Shown: positions 25,686 to 35,297 of the stretch, piece by piece | How positions within the stretch are numbered: position 1 is the stretch's first letter | Layout of the letters: every line of letters begins with the position of its first letter | Assembly: GCA_964434535.1 (NCBI GenBank) | Contig: CAYSWA010000007.1 | Span: 1 to 64,000 of the forward strand | DNA: 64,000 nt | Direction of reading: 5' to 3' | DNA from: SM23-32 sp964434535 | GTDB taxonomy: Bacteria; Planctomycetota; Brocadiia; SM23-32 | Notes under the pieces: model-generated | Told to the model about the DNA's origin: nothing | Databases searched by the model: none | The model's input: the letters and a program-made list of their open reading frames with translations, nothing else | Program-made: the position numbers and the translations under genes

Positions 25686-26695
25686 GGCTGCTCGGCGTAG
25701 AGACTTCATGCGACGAGACGGCGGCCGCCGTGGTCGAGGACGGCGCGCGCGTGCGCTCCAGCGTCGTCGCCCGCCAGCACGAGCTGCACGAGCGGTTCGG
25801 CGGCATCGTGCCCGAGGTGGCCTGCCGGGCGCACGTGGAGAGCATCCTGCCGGTGATCGCGCAGGCGCTTGAGGAGTGCGGCGTCGCGCTCGGCGAACTG
25901 GACGGCGTCGCCGTGACGACCACGCCGGGGCTGATCGGGGCGCTGCTGGTGGGCGTGACGGCGGCGAAGGCCCTGAGCTGGGCATTCGAGCTGCCGCTGG
26001 TGGCGGTCGATCACCTGCACGCGCACCTCTACGCCGTCTGGCTGGCCGGGCAGGAGCCGGCGCTGCCGGCGATCGGCCTGGTGGCCAGCGGCGGCCACAC
26101 GAGCCTGTTCCTGGTGGAGGACCCGATCGAGCCGGCGCCGCTCGGGGGCACGGTGGACGACGCGGCCGGCGAGGCGTTCGACAAGGTGGCCAACATCCTG
26201 CGCCTGGGCTACCCCGGCGGACCCGAGATCGAGCGCGCCGCCCGCCAGGGCGACCGGCGCGCGGTGGACTTCCCCCGCAGCCTGATGGGGGCCGAGAGCG
26301 ACGATTTCAGCTTCAGCGGCCTCAAGACCGCAGTCCTCTACCACTGCCTCGGCCCGAACGCCTCGTGGGAGGACATACAGGGCGCACGCTACGATCCGCA
26401 CTTCGTGGCCGACGTGGCGGCGAGCTTCCAGGAGGCCGTCGTCGACGTGCTGGTGGCGAAGGCGTTCGGCGCGGCGGAGCGCCGCTTCGCGCGCAGCGTG
26501 ATCGTCGGGGGCGGGGTGGCCGCCAACGGGCGGCTGCGCGAACGGCTGCGGGCCGAGGCACAGGCGCGCGGCCTGGCCCTGCACCTTGCGCCCCGCGAGC
26601 TGTGCACGGATAATGCGGCCATGACCGCCGGCATCGGCTGCCGGCTGCTGGAGCGCGGCCGCACGGCGCCGCTCAGCGTCCAGGCCCGGCCTTAG
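25682..26695 (+). CDS. tsaD: tRNA threonylcarbamoyladenosine synthase subunit TsaD
   Basis: 337-residue TsaD (Kae1/Gcp), the transferase that makes t6A37 on ANN-decoding tRNAs. The N-terminus LLGVETSCDETAAAVVEDG, the metal-binding pair in VDHLHAHLYA, GLVASGGHTSL and the C-terminal VIVGGGVAANGRLRERL and CTDNAAM are diagnostic. The TTG at 25682 overlaps the cupin stop, with GGGAAGG 5 bp upstream. Confidence 0.96.
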   Translation: MRLLGVETSCDETAAAVVEDGARVRSSVVARQHELHERFGGIVPEVACRAHVESILPVIAQALEECGVALGELDGVAVTTTPGLIGALLVGVTAAKALSWAFELPLVAVDHLHAHLYAVWLAGQEPALPAIGLVASGGHTSLFLVEDPIEPAPLGGTVDDAAGEAFDKVANILRLGYPGGPEIERAARQGDRRAVDFPRSLMGAESDDFSFSGLKTAVLYHCLGPNASWEDIQGARYDPHFVADVAASFQEAVVDVLVAKAFGAAERRFARSVIVGGGVAANGRLRERLRAEAQARGLALHLAPRELCTDNAAMTAGIGCRLLERGRTAPLSVQARP

Positions 26696-26706
26696 GGGAG
26701 CTCGCG

Positions 26707-27474
26707 GTGGACCGGGACACGATCAGGGGCATGCTCGAGCAGGTCGCCGCGGGCAAGCTGAGCCCGGAGGAGGCGCTCGAGTCGATCCGCCGCCTCCCCT
26801 TCGAGGACATCGGCTTCGCCAAGGTCGACCACCACCGCACCCTGCGCTGCGGCGCGCCGGAGGTGATCCTCTGCCAGGGCAAGAGCCCCGAGCAGGTGGC
26901 CGCCATCGCCGAGCGCATCGTGGAGGCCGGCAGCGACCTGCTCGCCACCCGCGCCGAGCCGGCGCACTACGAGGCCGTGCGCGCCGTCTGCCCGGAGGCT
27001 GAATACCATCGCACCGGCCGCTGCATTGCCCTGCGCCGCGAGGCGTCCGAGGCCCGGGGCCTGGTGCTGGTGGTGACGGCCGGCACGAGCGACCTGCCCG
27101 TGGCCGAGGAAGCGGTCATCACCGCCGAGATGCTCGGCGCCAGGACGCAGCTGATCAGCGACGTCGGCGTCGCCGGCCTCCATCGCCTGCTGGCCTACCG
27201 GTCCGAGCTGGACGCGGCCAACGTCATCGTCACCGTCGCCGGCATGGAAGGCGCGCTGGCCAGCGTGATCGGCGGCCTGGTGGCGAAGCCCGTCATCGGC
27301 GTGCCGACCAGCGTCGGCTACGGGGCGAGCTTCGGGGGCGTCACGCCGCTGATGACCATGCTCAACAGTTGCGCGGCGGGCGTCGTCGTGGTGAACATCG
27401 ACAACGGGTTCGGGGCCGGTTACGCCGCCGCCCTGATCAACGCCCTGATCACCGAGGGCCCGCCGGAGGAGTGA
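26707..27474 (+). CDS. larB: Nickel-pincer cofactor biosynthesis protein LarB-like
   Basis: 255-residue LarB homologue of the AIR-carboxylase (PurE-like) family. LarB carboxylates and hydrolyses nicotinic acid adenine dinucleotide in making the nickel-pincer cofactor of lactate racemase. An N-terminal helical region (LEQVAAGKLSPEEALESIRRL) precedes the PurE-like core with VVTAGTSDLPVAEEA and PVIGVPTSVGYGASFGG. The GTG at 26707 has GGGGAG 7 bp upstream. LarC and LarE are not in this window, so the pathway cannot be confirmed here. It is followed 5 bp later by nnrD. Confidence 0.9.
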   Translation: MDRDTIRGMLEQVAAGKLSPEEALESIRRLPFEDIGFAKVDHHRTLRCGAPEVILCQGKSPEQVAAIAERIVEAGSDLLATRAEPAHYEAVRAVCPEAEYHRTGRCIALRREASEARGLVLVVTAGTSDLPVAEEAVITAEMLGARTQLISDVGVAGLHRLLAYRSELDAANVIVTVAGMEGALASVIGGLVAKPVIGVPTSVGYGASFGGVTPLMTMLNSCAAGVVVVNIDNGFGAGYAAALINALITEGPPEE

Positions 27475-27479
27475 CCTTC

Positions 27480-28430
27480 ATGGCCGCAGAGCGCCTGGTC
27501 ACGCTGCCGTCGCTGCCGCCGCGGGAGCGCAACGCGCACAAGGGGGACTTCGGCCGGGTGCTTGTCGTGGCCGGCTCGCCGGGCATGACCGGCGCCGGCT
27601 GCATGGCCGCCAACGCCGCCCAGCGGTCCGGCGCGGGCCTGGTCACGCTCGCCCTGCCGGCCGGCCTGCACGCCATCGCGGAGGTGAAGCTGACCAGCGC
27701 CATGACCCGCGCGCTGCCCGAGCCCGGCGAGCCGGTCATCGGCGAGGCGGCCGCCGAGCGGGTGCTGGAGTGGAGCGAGGAGTTCGACGCGGCGGCCATC
27801 GGGCCCGGGGTGGGGCGCGCGCCGGCGACTGGGGCGGCGATGCGGCGGCTCGCCGCCGCGCTGCCCCTGCCGACTGTGATCGACGCCGACGGGCTGAACG
27901 CCCTGGCCGGCGACCTGGCGCCGCTGTCGCAGGCGGCCGGGCCGCGCCTACTCACCCCGCATCCGGGTGAGATGGCCCGGCTGCTCGGCGCGGTCGGCCC
28001 TGCCGAGGTGCAGGCGGATCGCGAAGAGATCGCGCGACAGTTCGCGGCCCAGCACGGCGTGGTGCTGGCGCTGAAGGGCGCGGGCACCGTGGTGAGCGAC
28101 GGCGAGCGCGTCTACGTCAACCCGACCGGCAACCCGGGCATGGCCACGGGGGGCACGGGCGACGTGCTGACCGGGCTCGCGCTGGGCCTGCTCTGCCAGG
28201 GGCTCGATCCGTTCGAGGCGCTGGTGCTGGCCGTCTTCGTGCACGGGCTGGCGGGCGACCTCTCGGCCCAGGTCGGCGGGGAGCTGTCGTTGATGGCCGA
28301 GGACGTGCTCAACAGCGTGCCCCAGGCCTTCCAGGTGGTGGCCAGCGCCGGCCGGGGGGTGGAAGCCGAACGGCTGGCGCAGGTGGTGCGGCGCTCGGGG
28401 CAGGGCCACGAGGGCCTGGGCGGGCCCTGA
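27480..28430 (+). CDS. nnrD: ADP-dependent NAD(P)H-hydrate dehydratase
   Basis: 316-residue ribokinase-fold dehydratase (YjeF C-terminal/CARKD family) that repairs hydrated NAD(P)H. Motifs: HKGDFGRVLVVAGSPGMTGA, GPGVGRAPAT, LLTPHPGEMARLLG, NPTGNPGMATGGTGDVLTG. The N-terminal epimerase domain (NnrE) found in fused versions is absent. It comes 5 bp after larB in the cupin-tsaD-larB operon and converges with the transglutaminase gene, with a 4 bp gap. Confidence 0.94.
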   Translation: MAAERLVTLPSLPPRERNAHKGDFGRVLVVAGSPGMTGAGCMAANAAQRSGAGLVTLALPAGLHAIAEVKLTSAMTRALPEPGEPVIGEAAAERVLEWSEEFDAAAIGPGVGRAPATGAAMRRLAAALPLPTVIDADGLNALAGDLAPLSQAAGPRLLTPHPGEMARLLGAVGPAEVQADREEIARQFAAQHGVVLALKGAGTVVSDGERVYVNPTGNPGMATGGTGDVLTGLALGLLCQGLDPFEALVLAVFVHGLAGDLSAQVGGELSLMAEDVLNSVPQAFQVVASAGRGVEAERLAQVVRRSGQGHEGLGGP

Positions 28431-28434
28431 GCCT

Positions 28435-30747
28435 TCAGCCGCCGGCCGGCCGGGCGGGTGCCTGGTGCCGGGCGATCCGGGCGCTCGCGATCAGCTTGAG
28501 CGCGCGCTGGAGCGAGCGGGCCTGCTCGGGCGTCAGTTCGTAGCCGCCGAAGCGCACGCGGTAGTAGAGCTCGGTGACCAGCTCGACGGCCGCCTCCACC
28601 TGCCGCTCCTCGCCCCTCTCGACGCTGAGGCGGGCCAGGACCGAGCGAGCGAACTCCCTGGGCGTGGCGTGGTCGGGCCGGGGCAGCCCCTTGCGCCGCA
28701 TCAAGGAGAGGAACTGGCGGTAGAAGGGCAGCGTTCTGTCAGCGCCGCGCCGGCTGAGGGCGGGTGCCAGCCGGGCCTGGAGCCACTGCGCGCCGAGGTA
28801 GACGCCCATGCTCAACGAGGTCAGCAGCACGATCAGCAGTCCCACCTGGAGCAGGCCGAAGGACGGCATGCCGGGCCAGAGCGCGCGGAAGATGGACGTC
28901 GCCTGCTCGGCCAGGTTGGCGGCGGCCCCGTGCAGCCCCTCGATCAGTTGCCGCTGCCTGCGCTTGGTGTAGCCGACGACGTTGGCGCCCCAGGCCGCCT
29001 CGGCCGAGAAATAGAGCCGGCGCAGTGCGTACTTGACGCCGTCCAGCAGGCTGTCCACGTCGCCGGCGATGCCTTCATCCTGGGCCCCGCCGACCTCGAT
29101 GCCCGGTGTGGGGTCGAACTCCACCCAGCCCAGCTCATTGAAGTAGACCTCCACCCACGCGTGGGCGTTGCTGTCGCGGATGGTGAAGGTCTGGCTTACG
29201 GGGCTGTACTGGCCGCCCTTGTAGCCGATCGCCAGGCGTGTGGGGATGCCCCAGACGCGCAGGATCAGGGCCATCGCCGTCGAGAACTGCTCGCAACTGC
29301 CGCTGCGGGTCTCGGTCAGGAAGGCGCTGACTGGATCCATGTCGCCGAAGTCGGGGAGCTGGAAGGTGTACTCGAAACGCCCGCCCTCCAGCAGGTAGCT
29401 CTCGACGGCCTTGACGCGGTCGTAGTCGCTGCGGCGCGCGCGCTCGGGATAGAGCCGCTCGATCTCGGCGGCGCGCTCCTCCAGCACGTCGCGTATGCCG
29501 GGGGGGACGTCCCAGAAGAAGGGGGTCCACTGGCCGGCGCTCTCGGGCGTGCCGGCCTCGCGCAACTGCTGGTCAGTGAACAGCGGCACCAGCGAGACCA
29601 CCTCGTAGGTCTCCCCCGGCCGGGCGGGATTGGGCGCGATGATGTGGTGGGACGGGAAGTCGACCATGGTCCTGTAGGCGGGGACCCCTTCGACCACGAT
29701 CGGCCGGTAGAGCGCAAAGCGGGTGCGGACGGGCCGCGCCGTCACGGTGACCTGCTGGCGTATCCGGCGCCGCTCCACCAAGGCGTCTTCCAGCACGTAG
29801 ACGCTGCGCGAGGTGAAGTCGGCCTGCTGCCCTTGCTGGCGCTCCACGCGCTGGCCGTCTCGCATGTGGCGGAAGGCGGCCTTGGTCTCGAACCATTGTC
29901 CCCGGCGATAGACGGGCAGCGAGAGGCCGCGCAGCAGCAGGCGCGGCGGCATGATGGGCGGGTCGCCCGGCTCTTCGTTGTCGAGGAACTTGACGCGCAG
30001 CACCACGTCCTCGCTGGTGCGCATCCGGCCGACTTCGCGCAACGAGACGTTCTCCGAGAATCCCGTTACCCGGATGGGCACGGCGTAGCGGGCCCTGCCC
30101 TCGTAGGTGCGGTGGCGCGGCAGCGCCACAAACGCCAGGGCCATCGCCACGAAGACCATCCCGGCCGGCGGCCAGAGGCTGGCCGCCAGGCCCCGCCAGA
30201 GCCCCGGCCCCGCCGGCGCCGGGGGCGCCTCGGGCCTGCCCTCCCCCTCGCAGGCGGCCAGGAGGGCCGAGTTGGCCATCAGCGCGAGCACCAGCACGAT
30301 GAACAGGGGCAGGTAGACGACGCTCATCGCCCAGATCCCGGCCACCATCGTTTGGAAGATGGCCGCCACCTGGATCAGGCGCTGGTCGCGCGCCCTATGG
30401 GGGCTGTATAGCTTGATGAACTGGATGGCCAGCAGGAAGTGCGCCAGGGCGAAACTCAGATGCACGCTGGTGAACTGGGCCTGGAACAGGCCGAAGCCCA
30501 GCGCGGCCAGCGCCAGCGCCTTGCTCGCCGTGGCCGAGAGGGGCGGCCTGCCGCCGGGGCCGACGATCAGCGCGTGCCCCCCGCAGAGCAGCAGGGCCAT
30601 CAGGGCATAGAGCATGGTCTGCTCCGAGACGGCCATCAGCATCACCGCGCTGATGATCATCACGTACGTGGTGACCAGCAGCGGCCAGCCGCCCTGCACA
30701 GCCTCGGGGCCGGGACCGATCCGCTCGTCAATAGCTGAATATCTCAT
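28435..30747 (-). CDS. DUF3488/transglutaminase-like membrane protein
   Basis: 770-residue membrane protein. An N-terminal block of about six spans (from WPLLVTTYVMIISAVMLMAV) corresponds to DUF3488. A large extracytoplasmic transglutaminase-like domain follows, with catalytic Cys in SGSCEQFSTAMALI, His in NAHAWVEVYF and Asp in GWVEFDPTPG. A last span (FGLLQVGLLIVLLTSLSMGVYL) precedes a C-terminal DUF4129-like region. ATG 30747 overlaps the DUF58 gene by 20 bp; codons further upstream belong to that gene. It is third in the MoxR-DUF58-transglutaminase unit, a widespread set whose targets remain unclear. Confidence 0.92.
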   Translation of the reverse strand: MRYSAIDERIGPGPEAVQGGWPLLVTTYVMIISAVMLMAVSEQTMLYALMALLLCGGHALIVGPGGRPPLSATASKALALAALGFGLFQAQFTSVHLSFALAHFLLAIQFIKLYSPHRARDQRLIQVAAIFQTMVAGIWAMSVVYLPLFIVLVLALMANSALLAACEGEGRPEAPPAPAGPGLWRGLAASLWPPAGMVFVAMALAFVALPRHRTYEGRARYAVPIRVTGFSENVSLREVGRMRTSEDVVLRVKFLDNEEPGDPPIMPPRLLLRGLSLPVYRRGQWFETKAAFRHMRDGQRVERQQGQQADFTSRSVYVLEDALVERRRIRQQVTVTARPVRTRFALYRPIVVEGVPAYRTMVDFPSHHIIAPNPARPGETYEVVSLVPLFTDQQLREAGTPESAGQWTPFFWDVPPGIRDVLEERAAEIERLYPERARRSDYDRVKAVESYLLEGGRFEYTFQLPDFGDMDPVSAFLTETRSGSCEQFSTAMALILRVWGIPTRLAIGYKGGQYSPVSQTFTIRDSNAHAWVEVYFNELGWVEFDPTPGIEVGGAQDEGIAGDVDSLLDGVKYALRRLYFSAEAAWGANVVGYTKRRQRQLIEGLHGAAANLAEQATSIFRALWPGMPSFGLLQVGLLIVLLTSLSMGVYLGAQWLQARLAPALSRRGADRTLPFYRQFLSLMRRKGLPRPDHATPREFARSVLARLSVERGEERQVEAAVELVTELYYRVRFGGYELTPEQARSLQRALKLIASARIARHQAPARPAGG

Positions 30748-32077
30748 CGAACGTGGCGTCCGCGACGTCAACACAGGCGCAATTCTGGCCCAGCGGGCCG
30801 AGGGCGGCCGCGCGCTCGGCACGCGGCAGCGGCCCGGCACTGATCAGGCAAGCTCCACCGGCCGTGACCTCCCGGAAGCTGAGCGCGTGCAGCAGGTCTG
30901 CGGGGCGGTGCTCCTCGGTGGGGCGAGCCAGCGCGAGCGCCTCCAGCACGGAGAACAGATGCCCCGGCCCCATGTCGTAGGGCAGGGAGACCTGCTCTGG
31001 GCAGAACGAGGCGAAGGCGTAGAAGACCTCCCGCCGCGTCAGCGTCTCGGCGAGGGTGGCCGCGAAGCTGACCGCCATCTCGAAGCGGGCGCGCCATGGC
31101 GCAGGGGCGGCGCGCTGGGCCGGCGCAATGTAGGCGTCCAGCAGCACCAGCACGCTCTGGATCTCCTGCTTCTCGAACTCCCGCACGAAGAGCTTCTTCA
31201 TCCGGGCGCTGGTCGGCCAGTGGATGCGGCGCGGGTTGTCGCCGTGCTTGTACTCGCGCAGCGAGCGGAACTCCCCCTGCGGCGCGGGGCGGCGCAGCCG
31301 GCTCAGCCACCTGGCCTCGCCCCTCTGTCGGCGATGCAGGAGCTCGCCGTCGATACGCCCCAGACGCGGCAAGACCATCACCCGCTCGCCCTGATGCGTG
31401 AGCATGGTTGTGTCCACAACGCCGAAGGGGAAGGACGTGCTGACGGCGACCGGGCGCAGCCTGCGCAGGCCGCGCTCGGGCATGTAGTGGGTCAGCGTCG
31501 CCGTCCGCTCCTCGCCGGGCGCGAGCTGCAGGATGTGCCGCCGCTCGCCCAGGCCGACCCCGTCCCCGCCGGCGGCGCTCACCGCCAGGCCGAAGGCGCT
31601 CAGCAGGCGGCGTTCGTTGCGCAGGACCACCTCCAGGGGGAACGTCTTGCCAGCGAAGACGTGCGCCGGCGCGTGGCAGCGCGCCTGCGTTCGGGCCAGG
31701 CTCAGCCTGGGGAAGAGGGCGGCGCAGAGCCCGCCCGCCAGCAGGAAGGCGGCCGTCAGGTAGATCAGGTTCACCCCCCAGTGCCAGGCGATGGTGACGA
31801 ACGTGGCGGCGATGGCGCCGTAGACCACGCCCCAGCCGGTGAGCCGGTAGCGGAACGAGCGGCGGTGCCCGGCCCGGCGCAGCAGCGCCCACGAGGTGAC
31901 GGCCGCCAGCCCCTGCCACACGATCAGCAGCAGGATCAGCAGCAGGATCACGCCGTAGGCCTTCAGCACCGACGCCACCGGCAGCACCAGCCCCGCCGCA
32001 ATCCATGAGACGAAGCCCACGGACCGGGCGGCAGCGGCGACGCGGACGGCCGGGCTCTGTGGGTTCTGTTCGTTCAT
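30728..32077 (-). CDS. DUF58 domain protein
   Basis: 449-residue protein with two N-terminal membrane spans (AAGLVLPVASVLKAYGVILLLILLL and WHWGVNLIYLTAAFLLAGG) and a C-terminal DUF58/vWA-like domain with the family motif RRIHWPTSARMKKLFVREFE. DUF58 proteins almost always accompany MoxR ATPases and are thought to be their clients or adaptors. It lies between moxR (39 bp upstream) and the transglutaminase gene (overlap). Confidence 0.9.
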   Translation of the reverse strand: MNEQNPQSPAVRVAAAARSVGFVSWIAAGLVLPVASVLKAYGVILLLILLLIVWQGLAAVTSWALLRRAGHRRSFRYRLTGWGVVYGAIAATFVTIAWHWGVNLIYLTAAFLLAGGLCAALFPRLSLARTQARCHAPAHVFAGKTFPLEVVLRNERRLLSAFGLAVSAAGGDGVGLGERRHILQLAPGEERTATLTHYMPERGLRRLRPVAVSTSFPFGVVDTTMLTHQGERVMVLPRLGRIDGELLHRRQRGEARWLSRLRRPAPQGEFRSLREYKHGDNPRRIHWPTSARMKKLFVREFEKQEIQSVLVLLDAYIAPAQRAAPAPWRARFEMAVSFAATLAETLTRREVFYAFASFCPEQVSLPYDMGPGHLFSVLEALALARPTEEHRPADLLHALSFREVTAGGACLISAGPLPRAERAAALGPLGQNCACVDVADATFDEIFSY

Positions 32078-32116
32078 CCGACCTTCTGCCCCCCGGGCCG
32101 GCGAAGCGCGCCCACC

Positions 32117-33088
32117 CTACAGCGTAACCGGCACCTGCTGGAGGATCTCGCGGATCACGCGGGCCGCCTCCTCGAAGCTGCTCGTCTCCGTTCCCGACGT
32201 GCGGTAGAAGCGTATGCGGTGCGAGAGCACGGGCGCGGCGAGCTCCTTGACGTCGTCCGGCTCCACGTAGTCACGCCCGCCGAGCAGGGCCAGCGCCTGG
32301 GCCGCCCGGTAGAGGTGCACGGCGCCGCGCGGGCTGACCCCGGTGGCGACCGCCTCGTGGCGGCGCGTGGCCTCGATCAGGCGCAGTATGTAGTCGAGCA
32401 CCTGCTCGGAGACGTTGACCCGGCGCACCAGCGCCTGGAGCTCTACCACCTCGGGCGCCCGCAGCACCGGCTCGACGTCCTCCAGCGGGTGATAGAGCCG
32501 CTGGTCGCGCACGATGCGCTTGCCCTCTTCGGTGGTGGGATAGCCGAGGTTCATGCGCAGGAAGAACCGGTCAAGCTGCGACTCCGGCAGCGGGTAAGTG
32601 CCCTCGAACTCGAACGGGTTCTGAGTGGCCAGCACGCAGAAGGGGCGGGGCAGGGGGTGCACCACGCCGTCGACGGTGATCTGGTACTCGTCCATCGCCT
32701 CCAGCAGGCAGCTCTGCGTCTTGGGGGTGGTGCGGTTGATCTCGTCGGCCAGCACGATATTGGCGAAGAGGGGCCCGCGTTTGAAGACGAAGCGCGACTG
32801 GCTCTCGTCGTAGATGTTCACGCCCAGCAGGTCGCCCGGCAGCAGGTCGGGGGTGAACTGGATGCGTCGGAACTCGCAGTCCAGCGCGCTGGCGATCGTG
32901 TTGGCCAGCACGGTCTTGCCCACGCCGGGCACGTCCTCGATGATCAGGTGCCCGCCGGCCAGCATGGCGACCAGGGCCAGCTCCACGCGGTCGCGCTTGC
33001 CCACGTACACCTTCTCGATCTCGGCGATCAACGCCTCGATCGAGCCGCTCGGTATGGTGAGCCTCTCCGTCCCCGTATCTGCCGTCAT
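32117..33088 (-). CDS. MoxR-family AAA+ ATPase
   Basis: 323-residue AAA+ ATPase of the MoxR family, chaperone-like and often required for maturation of metal- or vWA-containing complexes. Walker A EDVPGVGKT, Walker B ANIVLADEINRTTPK, sensor 1 CVLATQNP and sensor 2 GVSPRGAVHLYRAAQ are present. ATG 33088 has AAGGAG 5 bp upstream. The frame stays open to 35371 only because of high GC, and that stretch lies opposite the beta-galactosidase. First gene of the MoxR-DUF58-transglutaminase operon. Confidence 0.95.
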   Translation of the reverse strand: MTADTGTERLTIPSGSIEALIAEIEKVYVGKRDRVELALVAMLAGGHLIIEDVPGVGKTVLANTIASALDCEFRRIQFTPDLLPGDLLGVNIYDESQSRFVFKRGPLFANIVLADEINRTTPKTQSCLLEAMDEYQITVDGVVHPLPRPFCVLATQNPFEFEGTYPLPESQLDRFFLRMNLGYPTTEEGKRIVRDQRLYHPLEDVEPVLRAPEVVELQALVRRVNVSEQVLDYILRLIEATRRHEAVATGVSPRGAVHLYRAAQALALLGGRDYVEPDDVKELAAPVLSHRIRFYRTSGTETSSFEEAARVIREILQQVPVTL

Positions 33089-33122
33089 GCGCGCTCCTTG
33101 CGCTCTGTGAGGGCTGATTTCG

Positions 33123-33151
33123 AGTATAGGGCAGCCGCCTCGGAAAAGCAA
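33123..33151 (-). promoter_or_regulatory. Sigma-70-like promoter for the MoxR operon
   Basis: On the minus strand, TTGCTT (33146-33151) and TATACT (33123-33128) are 17 bp apart, about 35 nt before the moxR ATG. Confidence 0.5.
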
Positions 33152-33215
33152 AGACACCGCCCGCCAGGAGGCCACGCCCCGCCCGCCGGGCGTGCCCGCG
33201 AGGCGCCCGGGATGC

Positions 33216-33244
33216 TTGCATTGCCCGTCGCTTTGCCCAATAAT
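33216..33244 (+). promoter_or_regulatory. Sigma-70-like promoter for the beta-galactosidase operon
   Basis: TTGCAT (33216-33221) and AATAAT (33239-33244) with a 17 bp spacer. The start codon is 76 bp downstream. Confidence 0.45.
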
Positions 33245-33319
33245 GCCCCGGAGCTTGCCCTGCCTCCAGCCGGCGCGTTCCGGCCAGGGGCATGGAGCGC
33301 ACCCCACACGGAGATGCAG

Positions 33320-35296
33320 ATGAGGATCGGCGTCGCCTACTACCCCGAGCACTGGCCGCGCGAGCTCTGGCCCGAAGACGCGCGCCGCATGGCGCAGGCC
33401 GGCGTGGACGTGGTGCGCCTGGGCGAGGCGGCATGGAGCCGGCTGGAGCCCAAGCGCGGCCAGTTCGACATGGATTGGCTGGGGGAGGCGATCGAGGTGC
33501 TCGCCGCCGAGGGGTTGGAGCTGATCCTCTGCACGCCGACGGCGACCCCGCCGCCGTGGCTCTTCCACCGACATCCCAGCATGGTCCCCCAGGACGCCTG
33601 CGGGCGGCACTGGCACCCCGGAAGCCGCCGGCACGTCTGCCTCAACAGCCGCCCCTATCGCCGCTACGTCCTGCGCGTCGTGCGCGAGATGGCCCGCACG
33701 TTCGGCGAGAGGCCCGAGGTGATCGCCTGGCAGGTCGACAGCGAGCTGGCCAGCTACGGCAGCGCCGAGTGCTACTGCGACGACTGCGAACAGGCATTCC
33801 GCGAGTGGCTCAAGCGTCGCTACGGCATGATCGACCGCCTCAACAAGCTCTGGGGCAGCGTGTTCTGGAGCCAGCAGTTCACCGACTGGCACGAGGTGCG
33901 TGCCCCCCGGCGCACGCCCGGCGGCCCGCACCCCTCGCTTCTGCTCGACTACCGGCGCTTCACCTCCGCTACCGTGCGCGACTTCGTGGCCGAGCAGCGC
34001 GACCTGATCGCGCAGTACTCCGCCGGCCGGCCGAAGCCCGTCACCACCAACGTCGGCGACGGCGGCGCCGGGGTGGTCAACTGGTTCTCCCTGGCGGGCT
34101 CGCAGGACGTGGCCGGCATGAGCGGCTGCCCCGCCGAGGGCGGCGATCCGGACGCCACCGCCATGCGCCTGGACCTGGCCCGGAGCGCCGGCGGAGGCGC
34201 TTTCTGGCTCAGCGAGCAGCAGGCCGGCGCGGACGCCGCCGGCCTCCGTCCCCGACCCGGGCGGCTCCGCCTCTGGTCCTTCCAGGCCGCCGCGCGCGGC
34301 GCCAGCCTGGTGAGCTACCTGCGCTGGCGCACCGCCCCCTTCGGCCACCAGATGCGCCGCGAGGGCATGCTGGACGCCTGGGGCTCTGCCGGACGTCGCT
34401 TCGATGAGCTGACGCAGACCGTCGCCGAGCTGAAGGGCCACGCCGACCGCTGGCAGAGCAGGGCGCCTGCGGCCCGCGTCGCCCTCGTGCTGGACTACCA
34501 GGCGCACTGGGCCCTGGAGGCCGACGACCTGGGCACCGGCCTGGACTGTCTGGCCCACGTTCGGGTCCTCTACGGGCTGCTGCGCCGCCGGGGCATCGGC
34601 GTCCGCCTCATCGCGCCCGAGGCCGATCCGGCGGGCCATGACCTGCTGGTGCTGCCGATGCCCGTGATCGGGCGCGAGGCCGATGCCCGCCTGTACGGCG
34701 ATTTCGCCGCCGCCGGCGGCAGCGTGCTGGTGACGGCGCCGGCGGGCATCCGCACCGAGACGAACACCTGGCCGGCCGTCGCGCCGCCGGGGCCGCTGAC
34801 GGAACTGCTCGGCGCGCGGATCGTCGAGCACGCCGCGCCGCGCCCTGAAGAGGGGGTCGAGGTCAGGTTCGGCGACGCGCGGTTCCCGGTCCGGGCATTC
34901 TGCTGCGAGCTTCAGTTGAGGGGAGCTGAGCCGCTCGGCGAGTACGGGGGGCCGTGGTACGCGGGCAGCCCGGCCGCCTGCGTGCACCCGGTGGGGGAGG
35001 GGAGCGTGCGCTTCCTCTCGGCGGCGGGCGGGCCGCAGCTCTACGAGCACATGCTCGACGCCTCCCTCTCGGGCGCCGGGATCGAGGCCCACCCCTGGAG
35101 CGCGGAGCGTGTCGAGGTCGTGCCGCTCAGCACCCCCGAGGGGGAGGCGCCGCTCACCTTCGTGCTGAACCACGGGGCCGAGGAGGCCCGCCTGCCCCTG
35201 CAGGAAGGGGCCGCCGTCACCGACCTGCTGACCGGCGAGGAGCACGAGGACGAAGTGCGGCTCGAGGGCTGCGGCGTGGCGCTCATCCGGGGTTGA
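33320..35296 (+). CDS. GH42 family beta-galactosidase
   Basis: 658-residue glycoside hydrolase of family 42. The TIM barrel begins MRIGVAYYPEHWPRELW. The likely acid/base Glu142 is in AWQVDSEL, where Ser replaces the Asn that normally precedes it in clan GH-A. The likely nucleophile Glu299 is in FWLSEQQAG. Zinc-site cysteines are Cys107, Cys151, Cys153 and Cys156 (CYCDDC). A Rossmann-like trimerisation domain and a small C-terminal beta domain follow. There is no signal peptide, so it is probably cytoplasmic. The ATG at 33320 has GGAG 6 bp upstream. Substrate may be a galactoside or arabinoside. Confidence 0.92.
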   Translation: MRIGVAYYPEHWPRELWPEDARRMAQAGVDVVRLGEAAWSRLEPKRGQFDMDWLGEAIEVLAAEGLELILCTPTATPPPWLFHRHPSMVPQDACGRHWHPGSRRHVCLNSRPYRRYVLRVVREMARTFGERPEVIAWQVDSELASYGSAECYCDDCEQAFREWLKRRYGMIDRLNKLWGSVFWSQQFTDWHEVRAPRRTPGGPHPSLLLDYRRFTSATVRDFVAEQRDLIAQYSAGRPKPVTTNVGDGGAGVVNWFSLAGSQDVAGMSGCPAEGGDPDATAMRLDLARSAGGGAFWLSEQQAGADAAGLRPRPGRLRLWSFQAAARGASLVSYLRWRTAPFGHQMRREGMLDAWGSAGRRFDELTQTVAELKGHADRWQSRAPAARVALVLDYQAHWALEADDLGTGLDCLAHVRVLYGLLRRRGIGVRLIAPEADPAGHDLLVLPMPVIGREADARLYGDFAAAGGSVLVTAPAGIRTETNTWPAVAPPGPLTELLGARIVEHAAPRPEEGVEVRFGDARFPVRAFCCELQLRGAEPLGEYGGPWYAGSPAACVHPVGEGSVRFLSAAGGPQLYEHMLDASLSGAGIEAHPWSAERVEVVPLSTPEGEAPLTFVLNHGAEEARLPLQEGAAVTDLLTGEEHEDEVRLEGCGVALIRG

Positions 35297-35297
35297 C

